Shown in pieces: positions 7,842 to 20,690 of a DNA stretch of 64,000 nt (position 1 is the first letter of the stretch; each line of letters starts with the position of its first letter). The position numbers were made by a program, and so were the translations under genes. Where the stretch lies: assembly GCA_039698035.1 (NCBI GenBank), contig JBDKSW010000009.1, positions 1 to 64,000 of the forward strand, read 5' to 3'. The DNA comes from JAJFUI01 sp039698035 (lineage in GTDB: Bacteria > Planctomycetota > Planctomycetia > Pirellulales > Thermoguttaceae). The notes under the pieces were generated by a model. It was given only the letters and a program-made list of their open reading frames with translations. It was not told where the DNA came from and ran no database searches.

Positions 7842-9430
7842 GTCCGCAGCAACTGTTCCGTCGAAAGCTCGGCTATTTGCTGATGATTGGCGTCTTGGCG
7901 TTGCTCCTGCTATGGATGGGGCAACCGGCCACGAGCGCCACGAAAGGCGCGAAGGACTCGCCCGGCGGTGTGCTCGCCCGACTCCGCAGCCACTACCGCC
8001 TGAGCCAGGCCGAGCTGGGCGACATCGACCCCACGAGCGTTACCATCAAGCTTTCGACCCTGGGGCTGCGAGGCATCGCGGCCAACATCCTTTGGGCGAA
8101 AGCCACCGACTATCAGATGAGAAAGGACTGGGCCAACCGGGCCGCCGTCCTGAAACAAATCACCAAGGTCCAGCCCAACTTCATCAACGTCTGGATCAAT
8201 CAGGCCTGGAACGTCTCGTACAACATCGCCGTCCAGTTCCGCGACGATTATCGCGAGCGGTATCGCTGGATCATCAAGGGGTTCGATTTCCTCAAGGAGG
8301 GGATGGTCTACAACCGTCGCGAGCCTCGGCTCCAGTACGAGTTGGGCCGAATGGTCTCGCAAAAGATCGGAAAGGCCGACGAAAGCAAGCAATACCGGCG
8401 ACTGTTCAAGCAAGACGACGACTTCAACGCGGGCGTCGAACTCGCGCTCCGCGACAATTGGCTCGTTGGCCGCAAATGGTATGAGCTGGCCATCAACATG
8501 GTCGAAACCATGGGCGTCACCATGATGGGCCAAAGCCCGCTGATCTACCGATCCAGCGGTCCGCTGTGCCTGATGAGCTACGCCGACGCCATCGAGCGAG
8601 ACGGCACCTTCGGCGAGGTGGCGCAGACCGCCTGGGTCAACGCCAGCGAGGACTGGCGCCGCTTTGGGAACTTCGAGCTTCCCACTTCCTTCATGCTCGA
8701 CGACAAGCCGGTCCTGATTCGCCTCAACGAGCAGGAGCAAGAGGAAGCCGAGTCGCGGAAGCTCGTGGCTCAGCTTGAGGCGATCGAGCCGGGTTTGCGT
8801 GACAAGATCATTGCCGAAAAGAAGGCCAGTCTGACGAAGGCCCAGCGCGAGGCCATGGACATCCCATCGGAAAAGCGGACCCCGAAGCAACTGGGGTTGG
8901 CGTACCAGGCCGAACTGGCCGTGGCGACCACGCATGACGAGCTGGCCCGCCGCATCACGGGGCCGAACCGCAAAAAGGCCATCGAGCTTGCGCGAAAGGC
9001 GGCCGAACATGACCAAATCGCCCAGACCATCCGCTCGAACCGCATGGTCGTCAACTTCGACTATTGGCGGTCGCATGCCAAAACCGAGCAGAGCGGACAG
9101 GTCCTGACCGCCCGCAAACTTGTCTACCAAGCCGATCGCAAGGCTGCCGAGGGCGAGCTGACTGCGGCTCGCGACGCTTACCGCGACGGTTTTCGGGCGT
9201 GGCGTCGCGTGATCGACGCGTACCCCGACTACCTGATGGAGCAAACGGCCAACGAGGATCTGGTCGATGCCATCCAGCGTTACCACCGTACGCTCAGCCA
9301 GCTTGACGAGAAGTTCCCCAAGCCATTCATTCTGCAGGACGTCATCGACCAGTATCGGAGGCAGCACCAGGAAGTGCAGGACGAGGCCCCGGCGAAAACC
9401 AAAAAGCCGGCGCCCAAAAAGGCAAAATGA
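7838..9430 (+). CDS. membrane-anchored protein of the ABC-exporter operon
   Basis: A 530-aa protein with one N-terminal membrane helix (LGYLLMIGVLALLLLWMG, about residues 10-28) followed by a long soluble, charged, mostly helical part. The region LRGIAANILWAKATDYQMR to YRWIIKGFDFLKEGMVYN looks like divergent tetratricopeptide-type helices; this is inference. The C-terminal tail is Lys/Pro/Ala-rich. The start ATG overlaps the permease stop as ATGA, which indicates translational coupling and supports a shared function with the ABC exporter. I chose 7838 over the upstream start at 7811 because of this overlap and the signal-anchor position. I do not recognise a characterised family. Confidence 0.82.
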   Translation: MSPQQLFRRKLGYLLMIGVLALLLLWMGQPATSATKGAKDSPGGVLARLRSHYRLSQAELGDIDPTSVTIKLSTLGLRGIAANILWAKATDYQMRKDWANRAAVLKQITKVQPNFINVWINQAWNVSYNIAVQFRDDYRERYRWIIKGFDFLKEGMVYNRREPRLQYELGRMVSQKIGKADESKQYRRLFKQDDDFNAGVELALRDNWLVGRKWYELAINMVETMGVTMMGQSPLIYRSSGPLCLMSYADAIERDGTFGEVAQTAWVNASEDWRRFGNFELPTSFMLDDKPVLIRLNEQEQEEAESRKLVAQLEAIEPGLRDKIIAEKKASLTKAQREAMDIPSEKRTPKQLGLAYQAELAVATTHDELARRITGPNRKKAIELARKAAEHDQIAQTIRSNRMVVNFDYWRSHAKTEQSGQVLTARKLVYQADRKAAEGELTAARDAYRDGFRAWRRVIDAYPDYLMEQTANEDLVDAIQRYHRTLSQLDEKFPKPFILQDVIDQYRRQHQEVQDEAPAKTKKPAPKKAK

Positions 9431-9535
9431 CGCTTTTTGGTCCACGATAGGAATTGGCCGAGATCCCTGCTCGGCGACGGCTGTGGCCCACTCGTCTGGG
9501 GGTATTAGGGGTTTGGGAAAACAGGCGAAGGCCCC

Positions 9536-9564
9536 TTGTCATGGGTGCCAGGTCGCGATAAACT
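9536..9564 (+). promoter_or_regulatory. sigma70-type promoter for rpmE
   Basis: TTGTCA at 9536-9541 and TAAACT at 9559-9564 are separated by 17 bases. Transcription would start near 9571, giving a leader of about 47 bases before the rpmE ATG at 9618. There is no other candidate of this quality between the ABC operon and rpmE. Confidence 0.5.
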
Positions 9565-9617
9565 TGTGGGTTTGACCCGGAGTGCCGCCCCCATTTGTGC
9601 GTGCGAGGATACGAGCC

Positions 9618-9881
9618 ATGAAAGAAAATATCCACCCGAAGTACATGCTCACGAAGGTCAGTTGCGGCTGCGGCAACACCTTCACCACCCGCAGCACCCA
9701 GGCCGAGTTGAAAATCGATATTTGCAACATGTGCCATCCGTTCTATACGGGCAAGCTCAAGTACGTCGATACGGCCGGACGTATCGAAAAGTTCCAGAAG
9801 AAGTTCGCCGCGACCGGCTACGCCAGCCTCAACCGCGGCAAGAAGCCAGCCGCTCAGCCCGAGGCCGACGCCGCCAAGTAA
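9618..9881 (+). CDS. rpmE: 50S ribosomal protein L31 (zinc-binding form)
   Basis: Ribosomal protein bL31, 87 aa, part of the large subunit bridging to the small subunit. MKENIHPKYMLTKVSCGCG is the family start. Four cysteines in the pattern CxC (SCGCG) and CxxC (ICNMCHPFYTG) mark the C+ zinc-binding type rather than the zinc-independent paralogue. The tail is lengthened by Ala/Lys/Glu-rich residues. The ATG at 9618 matches the family N-terminus; the open frame from 9582 adds 12 residues without support. It is followed at 9964 by prfA, a common bacterial neighbour. Confidence 0.96.
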   Translation: MKENIHPKYMLTKVSCGCGNTFTTRSTQAELKIDICNMCHPFYTGKLKYVDTAGRIEKFQKKFAATGYASLNRGKKPAAQPEADAAK

Positions 9882-9963
9882 TCGCCCGCTGCCAGGCCGT
9901 GGGCTGGCAGGCTCCGCTGGCGACGCAGAGCGTGCGTCCTGCGCATCCCAAGGGATTGCTCTC

Positions 9964-11037
9964 ATGCCCAATCCGTTGGACGAAAAACTAGCACGCTTCG
10001 AGGAACTCGAACGGCAGCTCATGGATCCCGACGTGCTGGCCAATCCAGCGCGTCTGACGGCCGTCGCCCGCGAGCGCGGCTCTCTGGCCAAGCTGGCCAC
10101 GAAGTACCGCCGCTTCAAGGAGCTCAACGGCCAGATCCGCGATGCGCTGGAAATGCAGGCCGGCGAGGACGCCGATCTCCGCGAGCTGGCCGAAGCCGAG
10201 CTGCCCGAGCTGAAGACCGAGCGTGAGGCGCTCTGGAGCGAACTGCTCGACATGACCATCGGCGGCGAGGACGCCAACCGCACGCGGTGCATCGTTGAAA
10301 TCCGCGCCGGCACCGGCGGCGAGGAGGCGGCCCTCTTCGCCCGCGACCTCTACCAGATGTACAGTCACTACGCCGAGGACAACCGCTGGAAGGTCGAGGT
10401 GCTCGAGCTGTCCCCGACCGAACTGGGCGGTTTCAAGGAAATCATCCTGGGCGTCGAGGGCGAAGACGCCTACCGCAAACTCCAATTCGAGAGCGGCGGC
10501 CACCGCGTCCAACGCGTCCCCGAGACCGAGGCCCAGGGCCGCGTCCACACGTCCGCCGCCACCGTGGCCGTCATGGCCGAACCGGAGGACGTCGAAATCG
10601 AATTGAAGGCCGACGACTATCGCAAGGACATTTTCCACGCCAGCGGACCGGGCGGCCAGCACGTCAACAAGACCGCGTCGGCCATCCGTCTGACCCACTA
10701 CGAGACGGGCATCGTCGTCTCGTGCCAGGACGAAAAGAGTCAGCACAAAAACCTGGCCAAGGCCCTCCGCGTTCTCAAAACCAGGCTCTACGAGGCCAAG
10801 CGAGAGGCCGACCACCAAAAGCGATCCGACGAGCGACGCAGCAAAATCGGCTCCGGCGACCGAAGCCAACGCATCCGCACCTACAACTTCCCGCAAAATC
10901 GGCTCACCGACCATCGCATCAACCTGACGATCTACAAGTTGGACAGCATCATCCAGGGCAACCTTGCGCCGGTCGTCGACGCCCTGATGGAATACGAACG
11001 TCAAGAGCAGCGGGCCGCCTTCGGGACCATCGACTAA
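9964..11037 (+). CDS. prfA: peptide chain release factor 1
   Basis: RF1 recognises UAA and UAG stop codons and triggers peptide release on the ribosome. The 357-aa frame is normal length. The GGQ catalytic motif lies in HASGPGGQHVNKTAS (GGQ at 230-232) and its Gln is the target of PrmC, encoded next. The codon-recognition loop reads RVPETEAQGR, so the PxT tripeptide is PET, a variant known from other bacterial RF1s. SQHKNLAKAL and DRSQRIRTYNFPQNRLTDHR are the usual C-terminal motifs. It is separated from prmC by 34 bases, so the two are probably one operon. Confidence 0.97.
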   Translation: MPNPLDEKLARFEELERQLMDPDVLANPARLTAVARERGSLAKLATKYRRFKELNGQIRDALEMQAGEDADLRELAEAELPELKTEREALWSELLDMTIGGEDANRTRCIVEIRAGTGGEEAALFARDLYQMYSHYAEDNRWKVEVLELSPTELGGFKEIILGVEGEDAYRKLQFESGGHRVQRVPETEAQGRVHTSAATVAVMAEPEDVEIELKADDYRKDIFHASGPGGQHVNKTASAIRLTHYETGIVVSCQDEKSQHKNLAKALRVLKTRLYEAKREADHQKRSDERRSKIGSGDRSQRIRTYNFPQNRLTDHRINLTIYKLDSIIQGNLAPVVDALMEYERQEQRAAFGTID

Positions 11038-11071
11038 CGTGGGGCCTCTTCGCGCTTGAGAGGAGTCGTGA

Positions 11072-12067
11072 ATGTCCGCTGCCGAGCCCTGGACCGTCGG
11101 CCGGTTGCTGCAATGGACGGCCGACTATCTCAAAACGCGCGGCTCGGACAGCCCGCGGCTTGACGCCGAGGTGCTGCTGGCCCACGCCTTGGGCTGCCAG
11201 CGGATCGAACTCTACACAAGCTTCGAGGACGTGCCGGCCGACGAACCGCGCACGGCGTTCCGCGAGCTGGTTCGCCGTCGCGCCGAAGGCATGCCGGTGG
11301 CCTATCTGGTCGGTGCCCGCGAATTCTACTCGCTCAGCTTTCGCGTCACGCCCGACGTGCTGATCCCACGCCCCGAAACGGAACTGCTGGTCGTCACGGC
11401 CCTGGACTTGGCCAGAGCGGTCGGAGGTCGGAAGTCAGAGGTCGGTGATCAGTGGCCGCTGGTCGGCGGTCAGGGCGAAGAGGCCGGTGGGCATCGGCCG
11501 GAAGGCTCTGCAAGTTCGCCCGCTGCGCCGCATTCCCCCTCCCCTGCCCCGTCGCTTGCGATCGCCGATGTTGGCACGGGCAGCGGCATCCTTGCCATCT
11601 GCCTGGCAAAACACTTGCCCAACTGCTGCGTGACGGCCACCGATCTGAGTCCGGCCGCTTTGGCGGTCGCCCGAGAGAATGCCCAAACCCATGGCGTTGC
11701 CGATCGGATCGAATTCATCGAGACTGACCTGCTGGCCGGCGTGCCGGAAGGCCGGTCGTTCGATTGCATCGTGAGCAATCCGCCGTACATCACCGGGGTG
11801 GAGATGGACCAACTGCCGCGTGACGTGCGCGACTTCGAGCCGCGGTCGGCCTTGCTGGCCGGTCCTCGCGGCACCGAGGTCATCGAGCGTCTCGTGCCCG
11901 AGGCGGCCGAACGCCTTGGTCCCGGCGGGCATTTGCTCATGGAGATCAGCCCGACGATTCACGACGCCGTTTGCAAGCTTCTGGAATCGGATGGCCGCTT
12001 TGAGCTTGGCCCGACGATCAAGGACCTTGCACGGCTGCCGAGAGTCGTGCAGGCGCGAAGACTCTAG
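11072..12067 (+). CDS. prmC: release factor glutamine N5-methyltransferase
   Basis: PrmC (HemK) methylates the Gln of the GGQ motif in release factors, using S-adenosylmethionine. The N-terminal helical domain (about 1-85) is followed by VLIPRPETELLV, the SAM-binding IADVGTGSGILAICLA and the catalytic SNPPYI. All are intact. Between residues about 117 and 160, just before the SAM motif, is a low-complexity segment (Gly/Glu/Pro/Ser) encoded by repeat-like DNA, absent from ordinary PrmC proteins. It accounts for the extra length (331 aa against about 280-290). The gene follows prfA, its substrate gene, and precedes pgl by 16 bases. Confidence 0.95.
   Translation: MSAAEPWTVGRLLQWTADYLKTRGSDSPRLDAEVLLAHALGCQRIELYTSFEDVPADEPRTAFRELVRRRAEGMPVAYLVGAREFYSLSFRVTPDVLIPRPETELLVVTALDLARAVGGRKSEVGDQWPLVGGQGEEAGGHRPEGSASSPAAPHSPSPAPSLAIADVGTGSGILAICLAKHLPNCCVTATDLSPAALAVARENAQTHGVADRIEFIETDLLAGVPEGRSFDCIVSNPPYITGVEMDQLPRDVRDFEPRSALLAGPRGTEVIERLVPEAAERLGPGGHLLMEISPTIHDAVCKLLESDGRFELGPTIKDLARLPRVVQARRL
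11421..11551 (+). repeat. repeat-derived low-complexity insert within prmC
   Basis: The first part holds degenerate AGAGGTC/GGAGGTC heptamers (11421-11456), the reverse complement of the ACCTCTG repeat at 5721-5740. The second part is C-rich and ends near CCCCTCCCCTGCCCCGTCGC, resembling a decayed REP-like element. It is in frame and adds about 44 residues to PrmC. Confidence 0.5.
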
Positions 12068-12083
12068 GAAAGCTGGCGTCCGC

Positions 12084-12860
12084 ATGAAATCCCCGCGGTT
12101 GGTCCTTTGCGAAAGTCCCGAAACGCTCGCGGTCGAGGTGGCCGCGTTTGTCGTTCGCTGCGCTCGGGAGGCTGTCGAGCAGCGCGGCCGGTTTACGCTC
12201 GTGCTGTCCGGCGGCACGACGCCCGAGAAGCTGCATCTCGCGTTGGCTGAACCCGCCCGAAGGGACTCCATTGCCTGGTCGGAAACGTACGTCTTCTTCG
12301 GTGACGAGCGGTTTGTGCCGCCGGACGATCCTCGCAGCAATTTCGGCATGGCCCAGCGCACCTTGTTGTCCCATGTTCCGACGCCCGCGTCGCACGTGTT
12401 TCCCATTTCGACGGACGGGCCGACGGCGGCGGCCGCTGCCGACCGGTACGCGGCCCAACTGGCCCGTTTCTTTCCGCAAGAGGCCGCTGGCGGGCGCCCG
12501 CCGTGTTTCGATTTGATTCTGCTCGGCCTGGGCGACGACGGCCACACGGCTTCGCTCTTTCCCGGCACGCCGGCCTTGCAGGTCGAGGACGCCTGGGCGA
12601 CTTGGAGCCGGCCGGGATGGTTGCCGCCGCCGGTGGACCGAATCACACTGACGTACCCCGTCCTCAACGCGGCGCGGCACGTCGCGTTCCTCGTGACGGG
12701 CAATCGCAAGGCCGTGGCCCTGCGCGATGTGCTTGAAAACGGGGCGGGCCGCGACCTTCGTCCGGCCGCCGGCGTTCGGCCCAGCGAGGGCACGCTCGCC
12801 TGGTTCGTCGATTGGCAGGCAGCCGAGCTTCTTTCGCACAAGGAACCGTCGCGTGCGTGA
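12084..12860 (+). CDS. pgl: 6-phosphogluconolactonase
   Basis: Hydrolyses 6-phosphogluconolactone in the oxidative pentose phosphate pathway, in the cytoplasm. The 258-aa frame has FTLVLSGGTTPEKLH, the VFFGDERFVPPDDPRSNFGM stretch typical of the family, and GLGDDGHTASLFPGTPAL with the catalytic-site His. The C-terminal NAARHVAFLVTGNRKAVAL is also conserved. I start at the ATG at 12084 (MKSPRLVLCESPE); a longer open frame from 11820 lies inside prmC. Its last 8 bases overlap the GTG start of the pabB fusion gene, suggesting one transcript. Confidence 0.95.
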   Translation: MKSPRLVLCESPETLAVEVAAFVVRCAREAVEQRGRFTLVLSGGTTPEKLHLALAEPARRDSIAWSETYVFFGDERFVPPDDPRSNFGMAQRTLLSHVPTPASHVFPISTDGPTAAAAADRYAAQLARFFPQEAAGGRPPCFDLILLGLGDDGHTASLFPGTPALQVEDAWATWSRPGWLPPPVDRITLTYPVLNAARHVAFLVTGNRKAVALRDVLENGAGRDLRPAAGVRPSEGTLAWFVDWQAAELLSHKEPSRA

Positions 12861-14609
12861 CGTCGAAAGGGCCGTCTTCTGTCGCTATGCCGGTCCCGCG
12901 CTGCCGCGATGGCGATGTTTCGACGAACTGGTCGACATCGTCGAGGCTCGCCGGCCAGAGGACGTTGTGGCCCGACTGGAAGACGTTGAGCGGGCAGTCG
13001 CCGGCGGACTCTGCGCGGCCGGGCTGATGAGCTACGAGGCCGCGCCCGGTTTCGACCCGGCCTTGGTGACGCACTGCGCCGACTCGATGCCGTTGCTCTG
13101 GTTTGCCCTGTTTCGCCGGACATGGGAACAGGACACGCCGCCGCGCGAGGCGCCGGGCGAGTGCGAGGTCGGCCCGTGGCGTCCCACCATCAGGCCTGCG
13201 GAGTATGACGACGCGATCGGTCGGATCAAGCATAATATCGCCCGCGGCGATACCTATCAGGTCAACGAAACGTATCGGCTGCGCGCGACGTTTCGCGGTG
13301 AGCCGTGGGCCCTGTTTCGGCGTTTGTGCGAGGCTCAGCGGGCCGAGTTCGGCGCCTATCTCGACTTGGGCGATCAGGTCGTGTGCTCGGCGTCGCCCGA
13401 GTTGCTGTTGGACCTTCGTGGCGATGCGCTCGTAACGCGGCCGATGAAAGGCACCGCGCCGCGCGGTCGAACGTCGTCCGAAGATCGGCGGTTGCGGGCC
13501 ATGTTGACCCAATCCGCCAAGGACCGGGCTGAAAACGCGATGATCGTCGATATGATGCGCAACGATCTTGGGCGGATCGCCGAGAAGGGGAGCGTGCAGG
13601 TCGACGCTGCGTTCGATGTCGAAAAGTTTCCGACAGTCTACCAGATGACTTCGACCGTCTCGGCCCGATCCACGGCGTCGTTGACGGAAATCTTTCGGGC
13701 CACCTTTCCCGCCGCGTCGATCACCGGGGCGCCAAAGGTTCGCACGATGCAAATCATTCGCGAGCTGGAACGCGATCCGCGCGGCGTTTATACGGGGTGT
13801 ATCGGATGGCTGGCGCCCGAACGCCGGGCGGTCTTCAGTGTGGCCATTCGCACGGTGACGATCGACCGCCGCGCGGGCATTGCCCAGTATGGCACGGGCG
13901 GCGGCATCACCTGGGACTCGCAATCGGCCGGCGAGTTCGCCGAGTCGCAAACCAAGGCCGCTTTGCTGACGACCGAAGCTCCGCGGTTCGAGTTGCTCGA
14001 AACGATGCTCTATCAGGGTGCGGAAGGCTACTCGCTGCTCGATGGCCACTTGCGGCGTTTGGCCGACTCGGCCGAATACTTCGACTTTGCGATTGATCTG
14101 ACCGCCGTGCGGCGGCAGTTGGCCGCCCTGGCCAGTCGGCTAGGCGATCAGCCGCAGTGCGTGCGACTTCGCATTGGCCGACAGGGCCAAATCGCGATCG
14201 AGGCGTCGCCCGCGCCGACGGTTCGCGCCGATGCCTGGCGACTGCGACTGGCTCACGCGCCCGTTGATCCGCAAAACGTTTTCCTCTACCACAAAACGAC
14301 GTGGCGCGAGGTCTATGAGCGGGCCGGGGCGGCTCGCGGCGACTGCGACGACGTGGTGCTCTGGAACGCCGAGGGCCAAGCGACGGAAACAACCATCGCC
14401 AACCTGGTGGTGGAGAAGGACGAGCGGCTGGTGACCCCGCCGATCGCGTGCGGTCTGCTGCCAGGGGTTTTGCGCCAGCACCTGCTGGAGACAGCCCAGA
14501 TCCATGAAGACACGGTCTCGCTGGACGACCTTCGCCGGGCGCGGCGGCTGTTTGCCGTTAACTCGGTTCGCGGCTGGATGCCGGCCGTCCTTGTCGGCGG
14601 AGAGACGGC

Positions 14610-14613
<4 letters not shown>
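12853..14613 (+). CDS. pabB: aminodeoxychorismate synthase component I / aminodeoxychorismate lyase fusion (PabB-PabC)
   Basis: A 586-aa fusion covering two steps of p-aminobenzoate synthesis for folate. The N-terminal ~385 residues are the chorismate-binding PabB domain: RIKHNIARGDTYQVN, RPMKGTAPRG (Lys of the PIKGT motif), MIVDMMRNDLGRIA and ITGAPKVRTMQIIRELE. The C-terminal ~190 residues are a class IV aminotransferase-type lyase (PabC): LLETMLYQGAEGYSLLDGHL, the likely PLP lysine in FLYHKTTWREVYERA, and ATETTIANLVV. The best start is the GTG at 12853, overlapping pgl by 8 bases. The gene overlaps pabA by ATGA, so amidotransferase and synthase are made together. Confidence 0.92.
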
Positions 14614-15184
<571 letters not shown>

Positions 15185-15188
<4 letters not shown>

Positions 15189-16207
15189 TCCGCCTCGTGG
15201 CGGCGCTCTCGGGGCGCCAAGCAAGCGGGCGGTATCAGGCCGCGGGCGGTTGCAAGCAGCTTTCGCATTTCTCCGGCGGCCTGACGGCACGCCTCGCGAC
15301 TCTCGGGGCTGCTGGCCGTGGTTTGCCCGAGTGCCCGCATGGCCTCGTCCAAAGTCGTGAGACTGCCGTTGAGCATGTCCGCGAGGTTGAGCAACTGCTT
15401 TGCCGCCGTGCCGGCCTCGTTGGCCCAGACTGCGCCTTTGGGCGGCTCGGGAATGGCCGCATGGAGCGACTTGAGCGTTTCGTGCTGCTTGGCATATTCA
15501 CCCGGCTTGGGCCCGGTCTCGATCAGTTGCGCCATGGCTTCGTAGCCGTCGAGAAAGGCCGCGAGTTTTTCGGCATACGCCCGCTCCTCCGGCGAGAATG
15601 TCGGCTTTTTTGGCTTGGGCATTTCGGGTGGTTTCACGGGCTGTGCCGCTGGCTTCGGCGCGGCGGCGACCGGCGCCTCGGCCAGTTTTGGAACAGGGGG
15701 ACCGCTCAGCATCTTGGCCAGCAGCGTGGCAATCACCGCCACCCCGATGGTGACGGCGGAGCCGATGGCGATCCACGTTCTGGCCGAGATCCGGTGGCCG
15801 TGGGGCGCCGCCTCTTGGGGCCGGCCGACCGGCTGCCCTTGTTCCGGCAGGAACGAGCCGCAGTGCTTGCAGCGGATCGCCACGGCCAGCACCTGTTCGC
15901 CGCAATAGGGACAGCTTTTTGTCCTCCTTGCGGCCGGGGGTTCTTCGACCGTGTCTGCGCCGAGGTCCAGGGCGTCCGCATCGTCGTCGGGCGAGTCGAG
16001 CAAACCGCTGACGTCTTCGTCCACGCCCTCGACGGAAGCCGCGGCAGCCGACTTCGGCTCTTGCAGGGGCGCAATCCAATCGACCGCGACTCCGTGCTCC
16101 TTGGCAATTCGAATGGCCGATTCCTTGCTGTCGGCGGCCAACGTTACGGCGACTCGCCGCCCCGACTTGCGTTCAATTCCCTTGCACTGGAACCTTTGCT
16201 TTGCCAT
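15185..16207 (-). CDS. zinc-ribbon membrane protein of unknown function
   Basis: A 340-aa protein I cannot assign to a pathway. Residues 1-50 (FQCKGIERKSGRRVAVTLAA to IAKEHGVAVDWI) resemble the small N-terminal domain seen in some secretion proteins. A zinc ribbon follows at about 98-120: CPYCGEQVLAVAIRCKHCGSF, two CxxC pairs. One membrane helix comes next (WIAIGSAVTIGVAVIATLLA, about 145-165), then a Pro/Lys-rich linker and a helical C-terminal part, probably extracytoplasmic. It converges on pabA with a 4-base overlap, and its start is 150 bases beyond the end of the histidine kinase gene on the same strand. Confidence 0.82.
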
Positions 16208-16357
16208 AGCGTGTTTTCGACGAGGATCGAGGATTGGTGCTGCGGGTGACGCGCGATTGGCCGTCGCATCGTTCGCGGCGGCCGGCGTCTTGGATAGCCC
16301 TCTTGATCCTACCGCGAAACTGTGGCTGCAGCAACCAGCGGAGGCCGGCCACGGATG

Positions 16358-19201
<2,844 letters not shown>

Positions 19202-19774
19202 GATGCGTATCCCAGTGCCACCGCAAGGACGACTCTGCAGCATCCGTATCGATCACCCGGCTATTATAGCTCTTTCGACAGAGCAAAATAGGCGAAGTTG
19301 TCGCATGGGGCGATGTGGTGGATTGGTAGGGAATATGCCACCGATGGGCGGGTGGCGTCGAAACGGTGACGCGGTCGCTCAGGTTATCCGTAAGTCGGAG
19401 TGTGCGTTGGCCGCCACGCTGCGATGCGATCGCCGCCCGGGGCAAAATGCGACGCATACGGTTCGATCTCCAGCGACGACCTTCGAGCAGAGCGTCCGAC
19501 GCGCGCTGCCAGGTCGAAAAACACGCAACTGAGATTTTGCCCAACGCGCGGTCTTCGCGGGACCTCGTTACGGTCGGCTATTGCCACGGCGTCTCGGGTT
19601 CCCTCCGCCGATCTCTTGACGCCGCCAGGGGCGCTCTTCGAGGTTCACCTGGCCCGACGTCGAGGCCCTCCGCGACCTCCGTTCGACGGCCGTTGGGATC
19701 GAGAAACGCCTGCTGTCCGACAGCTTGCAGCAGGCGTTGACACCCGGTGATTGCCAAGACGGAATTACACGGTG
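19202..19774. other. 573-base gap between two minus-strand genes
   Basis: Apart from the TATAAT box near 19265, I see no supported gene. Open frames here on both strands have no recognisable motif and overlap each other. There is no tRNA-like fold or tandem repeat that I can see. It may carry 3' untranslated sequence of the CPBP protease gene. Confidence 0.4.
19263..19268 (-). promoter_or_regulatory. -10 box upstream of the hybrid kinase gene
   Basis: A perfect TATAAT on the minus strand, 62 bases before the chosen start codon. No good -35 hexamer stands at the right distance, so an extended or activator-dependent promoter is possible. Confidence 0.35.
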
Positions 19775-20545
19775 TCAAAGCAGCCGCCAGGCCGAGCCGC
19801 CGTGGGAGACAACGTAGATCCCCAACATCAGATTGGTGATCGCGTGCGCGGTCACGCAGTCCCAGATGGTCCGCGTCCGCAGCATCAGCCAGGTGATGAG
19901 CGAAAACCAGACGGCCGCGGCCGCCAGTTCGCCCGGATGGCTGAGCATCGGCAGCGTCGTGCCGACGACGATGGCCGCTCGGCTGGCCGTTCCGAATGGC
20001 ACGTTCCACCAGTCACGCTCCATCACGAATCGCATGGCGAAGCCGCGTAGGAAGAACTCCTCGACAAGCGGCACGAGGACCACGAGTCCGAAGAACCGGA
20101 TGGCCATGAAACACCATGCCCCGGCCGGCGCGATGGCGTGCTTGGGGTCGAACGGGTTGAAGGCGGGCCGCTGGCCGCTTGGCACGAGGCTGTCCAGACC
20201 GATGTGCTTGAGCATCGGGAAGAGGAACCGATGTTCCAGATCGAGTTCGCAAAGTCCGATCCATAGGACACCGCCCAGAAGGCCGACCAGCAGGGCCAGC
20301 AGCGTCACGCGGCGCGGAAATTGTCGGTAGCCGGGCCATACCAGCGCGATGGCCGCGACGGTCAACGCGATTTTGGCCGCATACATCCACGGATACCAGG
20401 CATAGGCAATCGACAGCCCGATGGCCTTGCCGCCCGGCTCGTCCGGCGTCGGCTCCAGGCTTCCGGCAACCATGTAAACCAACAGCGGCAGCACGAACAC
20501 CATCCATCGCTGCCGATCGACCATTCGCGTGCGCCAGTTGTTCAT
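19775..20545 (-). CDS. CPBP family intramembrane metalloprotease (CAAX prenyl protease-related)
   Basis: A 256-aa multi-pass membrane protein of the CPBP/Abi family of intramembrane glutamic-type proteases. The catalytic EExxxR motif is LVEEFFLRGF, and the conserved downstream histidines appear in LPMLSHPGELAAAAVW and CVTAHAITNLMLGIYV. About seven hydrophobic segments are visible, including WMVFVLPLLVYMVAG and ALTVAAIALVWPG. Members process or bind membrane-embedded substrates. The size and motif spacing fit the CAAX prenyl protease-related group found near exosortase systems, but no exosortase is present here. Start is the ATG at 20545 (MNNWRTRMVDRQRW). Confidence 0.88.
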   Translation of the reverse strand: MNNWRTRMVDRQRWMVFVLPLLVYMVAGSLEPTPDEPGGKAIGLSIAYAWYPWMYAAKIALTVAAIALVWPGYRQFPRRVTLLALLVGLLGGVLWIGLCELDLEHRFLFPMLKHIGLDSLVPSGQRPAFNPFDPKHAIAPAGAWCFMAIRFFGLVVLVPLVEEFFLRGFAMRFVMERDWWNVPFGTASRAAIVVGTTLPMLSHPGELAAAAVWFSLITWLMLRTRTIWDCVTAHAITNLMLGIYVVSHGGSAWRLL

Positions 20546-20690
20546 GCCACAAACATACCGTCGCCGGACACCTGGGGCAACCGTTTCGTCTTGCAACGCT
20601 CGGCAAAATCTGGCACCCTGAGACGCGATCCGCAGGCCAGCCCGCGACGGCATCCGTTCCCGCCGGCCGAGCGTTCCTTGGAGAATTACC

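Noticed and set aside
9399..9440. Inverted repeat CCAAAAAGC / GCTTTTTGG at the end of the ABC-operon third gene as a terminator
   Set aside because: The loop is about 24 bases, the stem is only nine base pairs and A/T-rich, and no T run follows.
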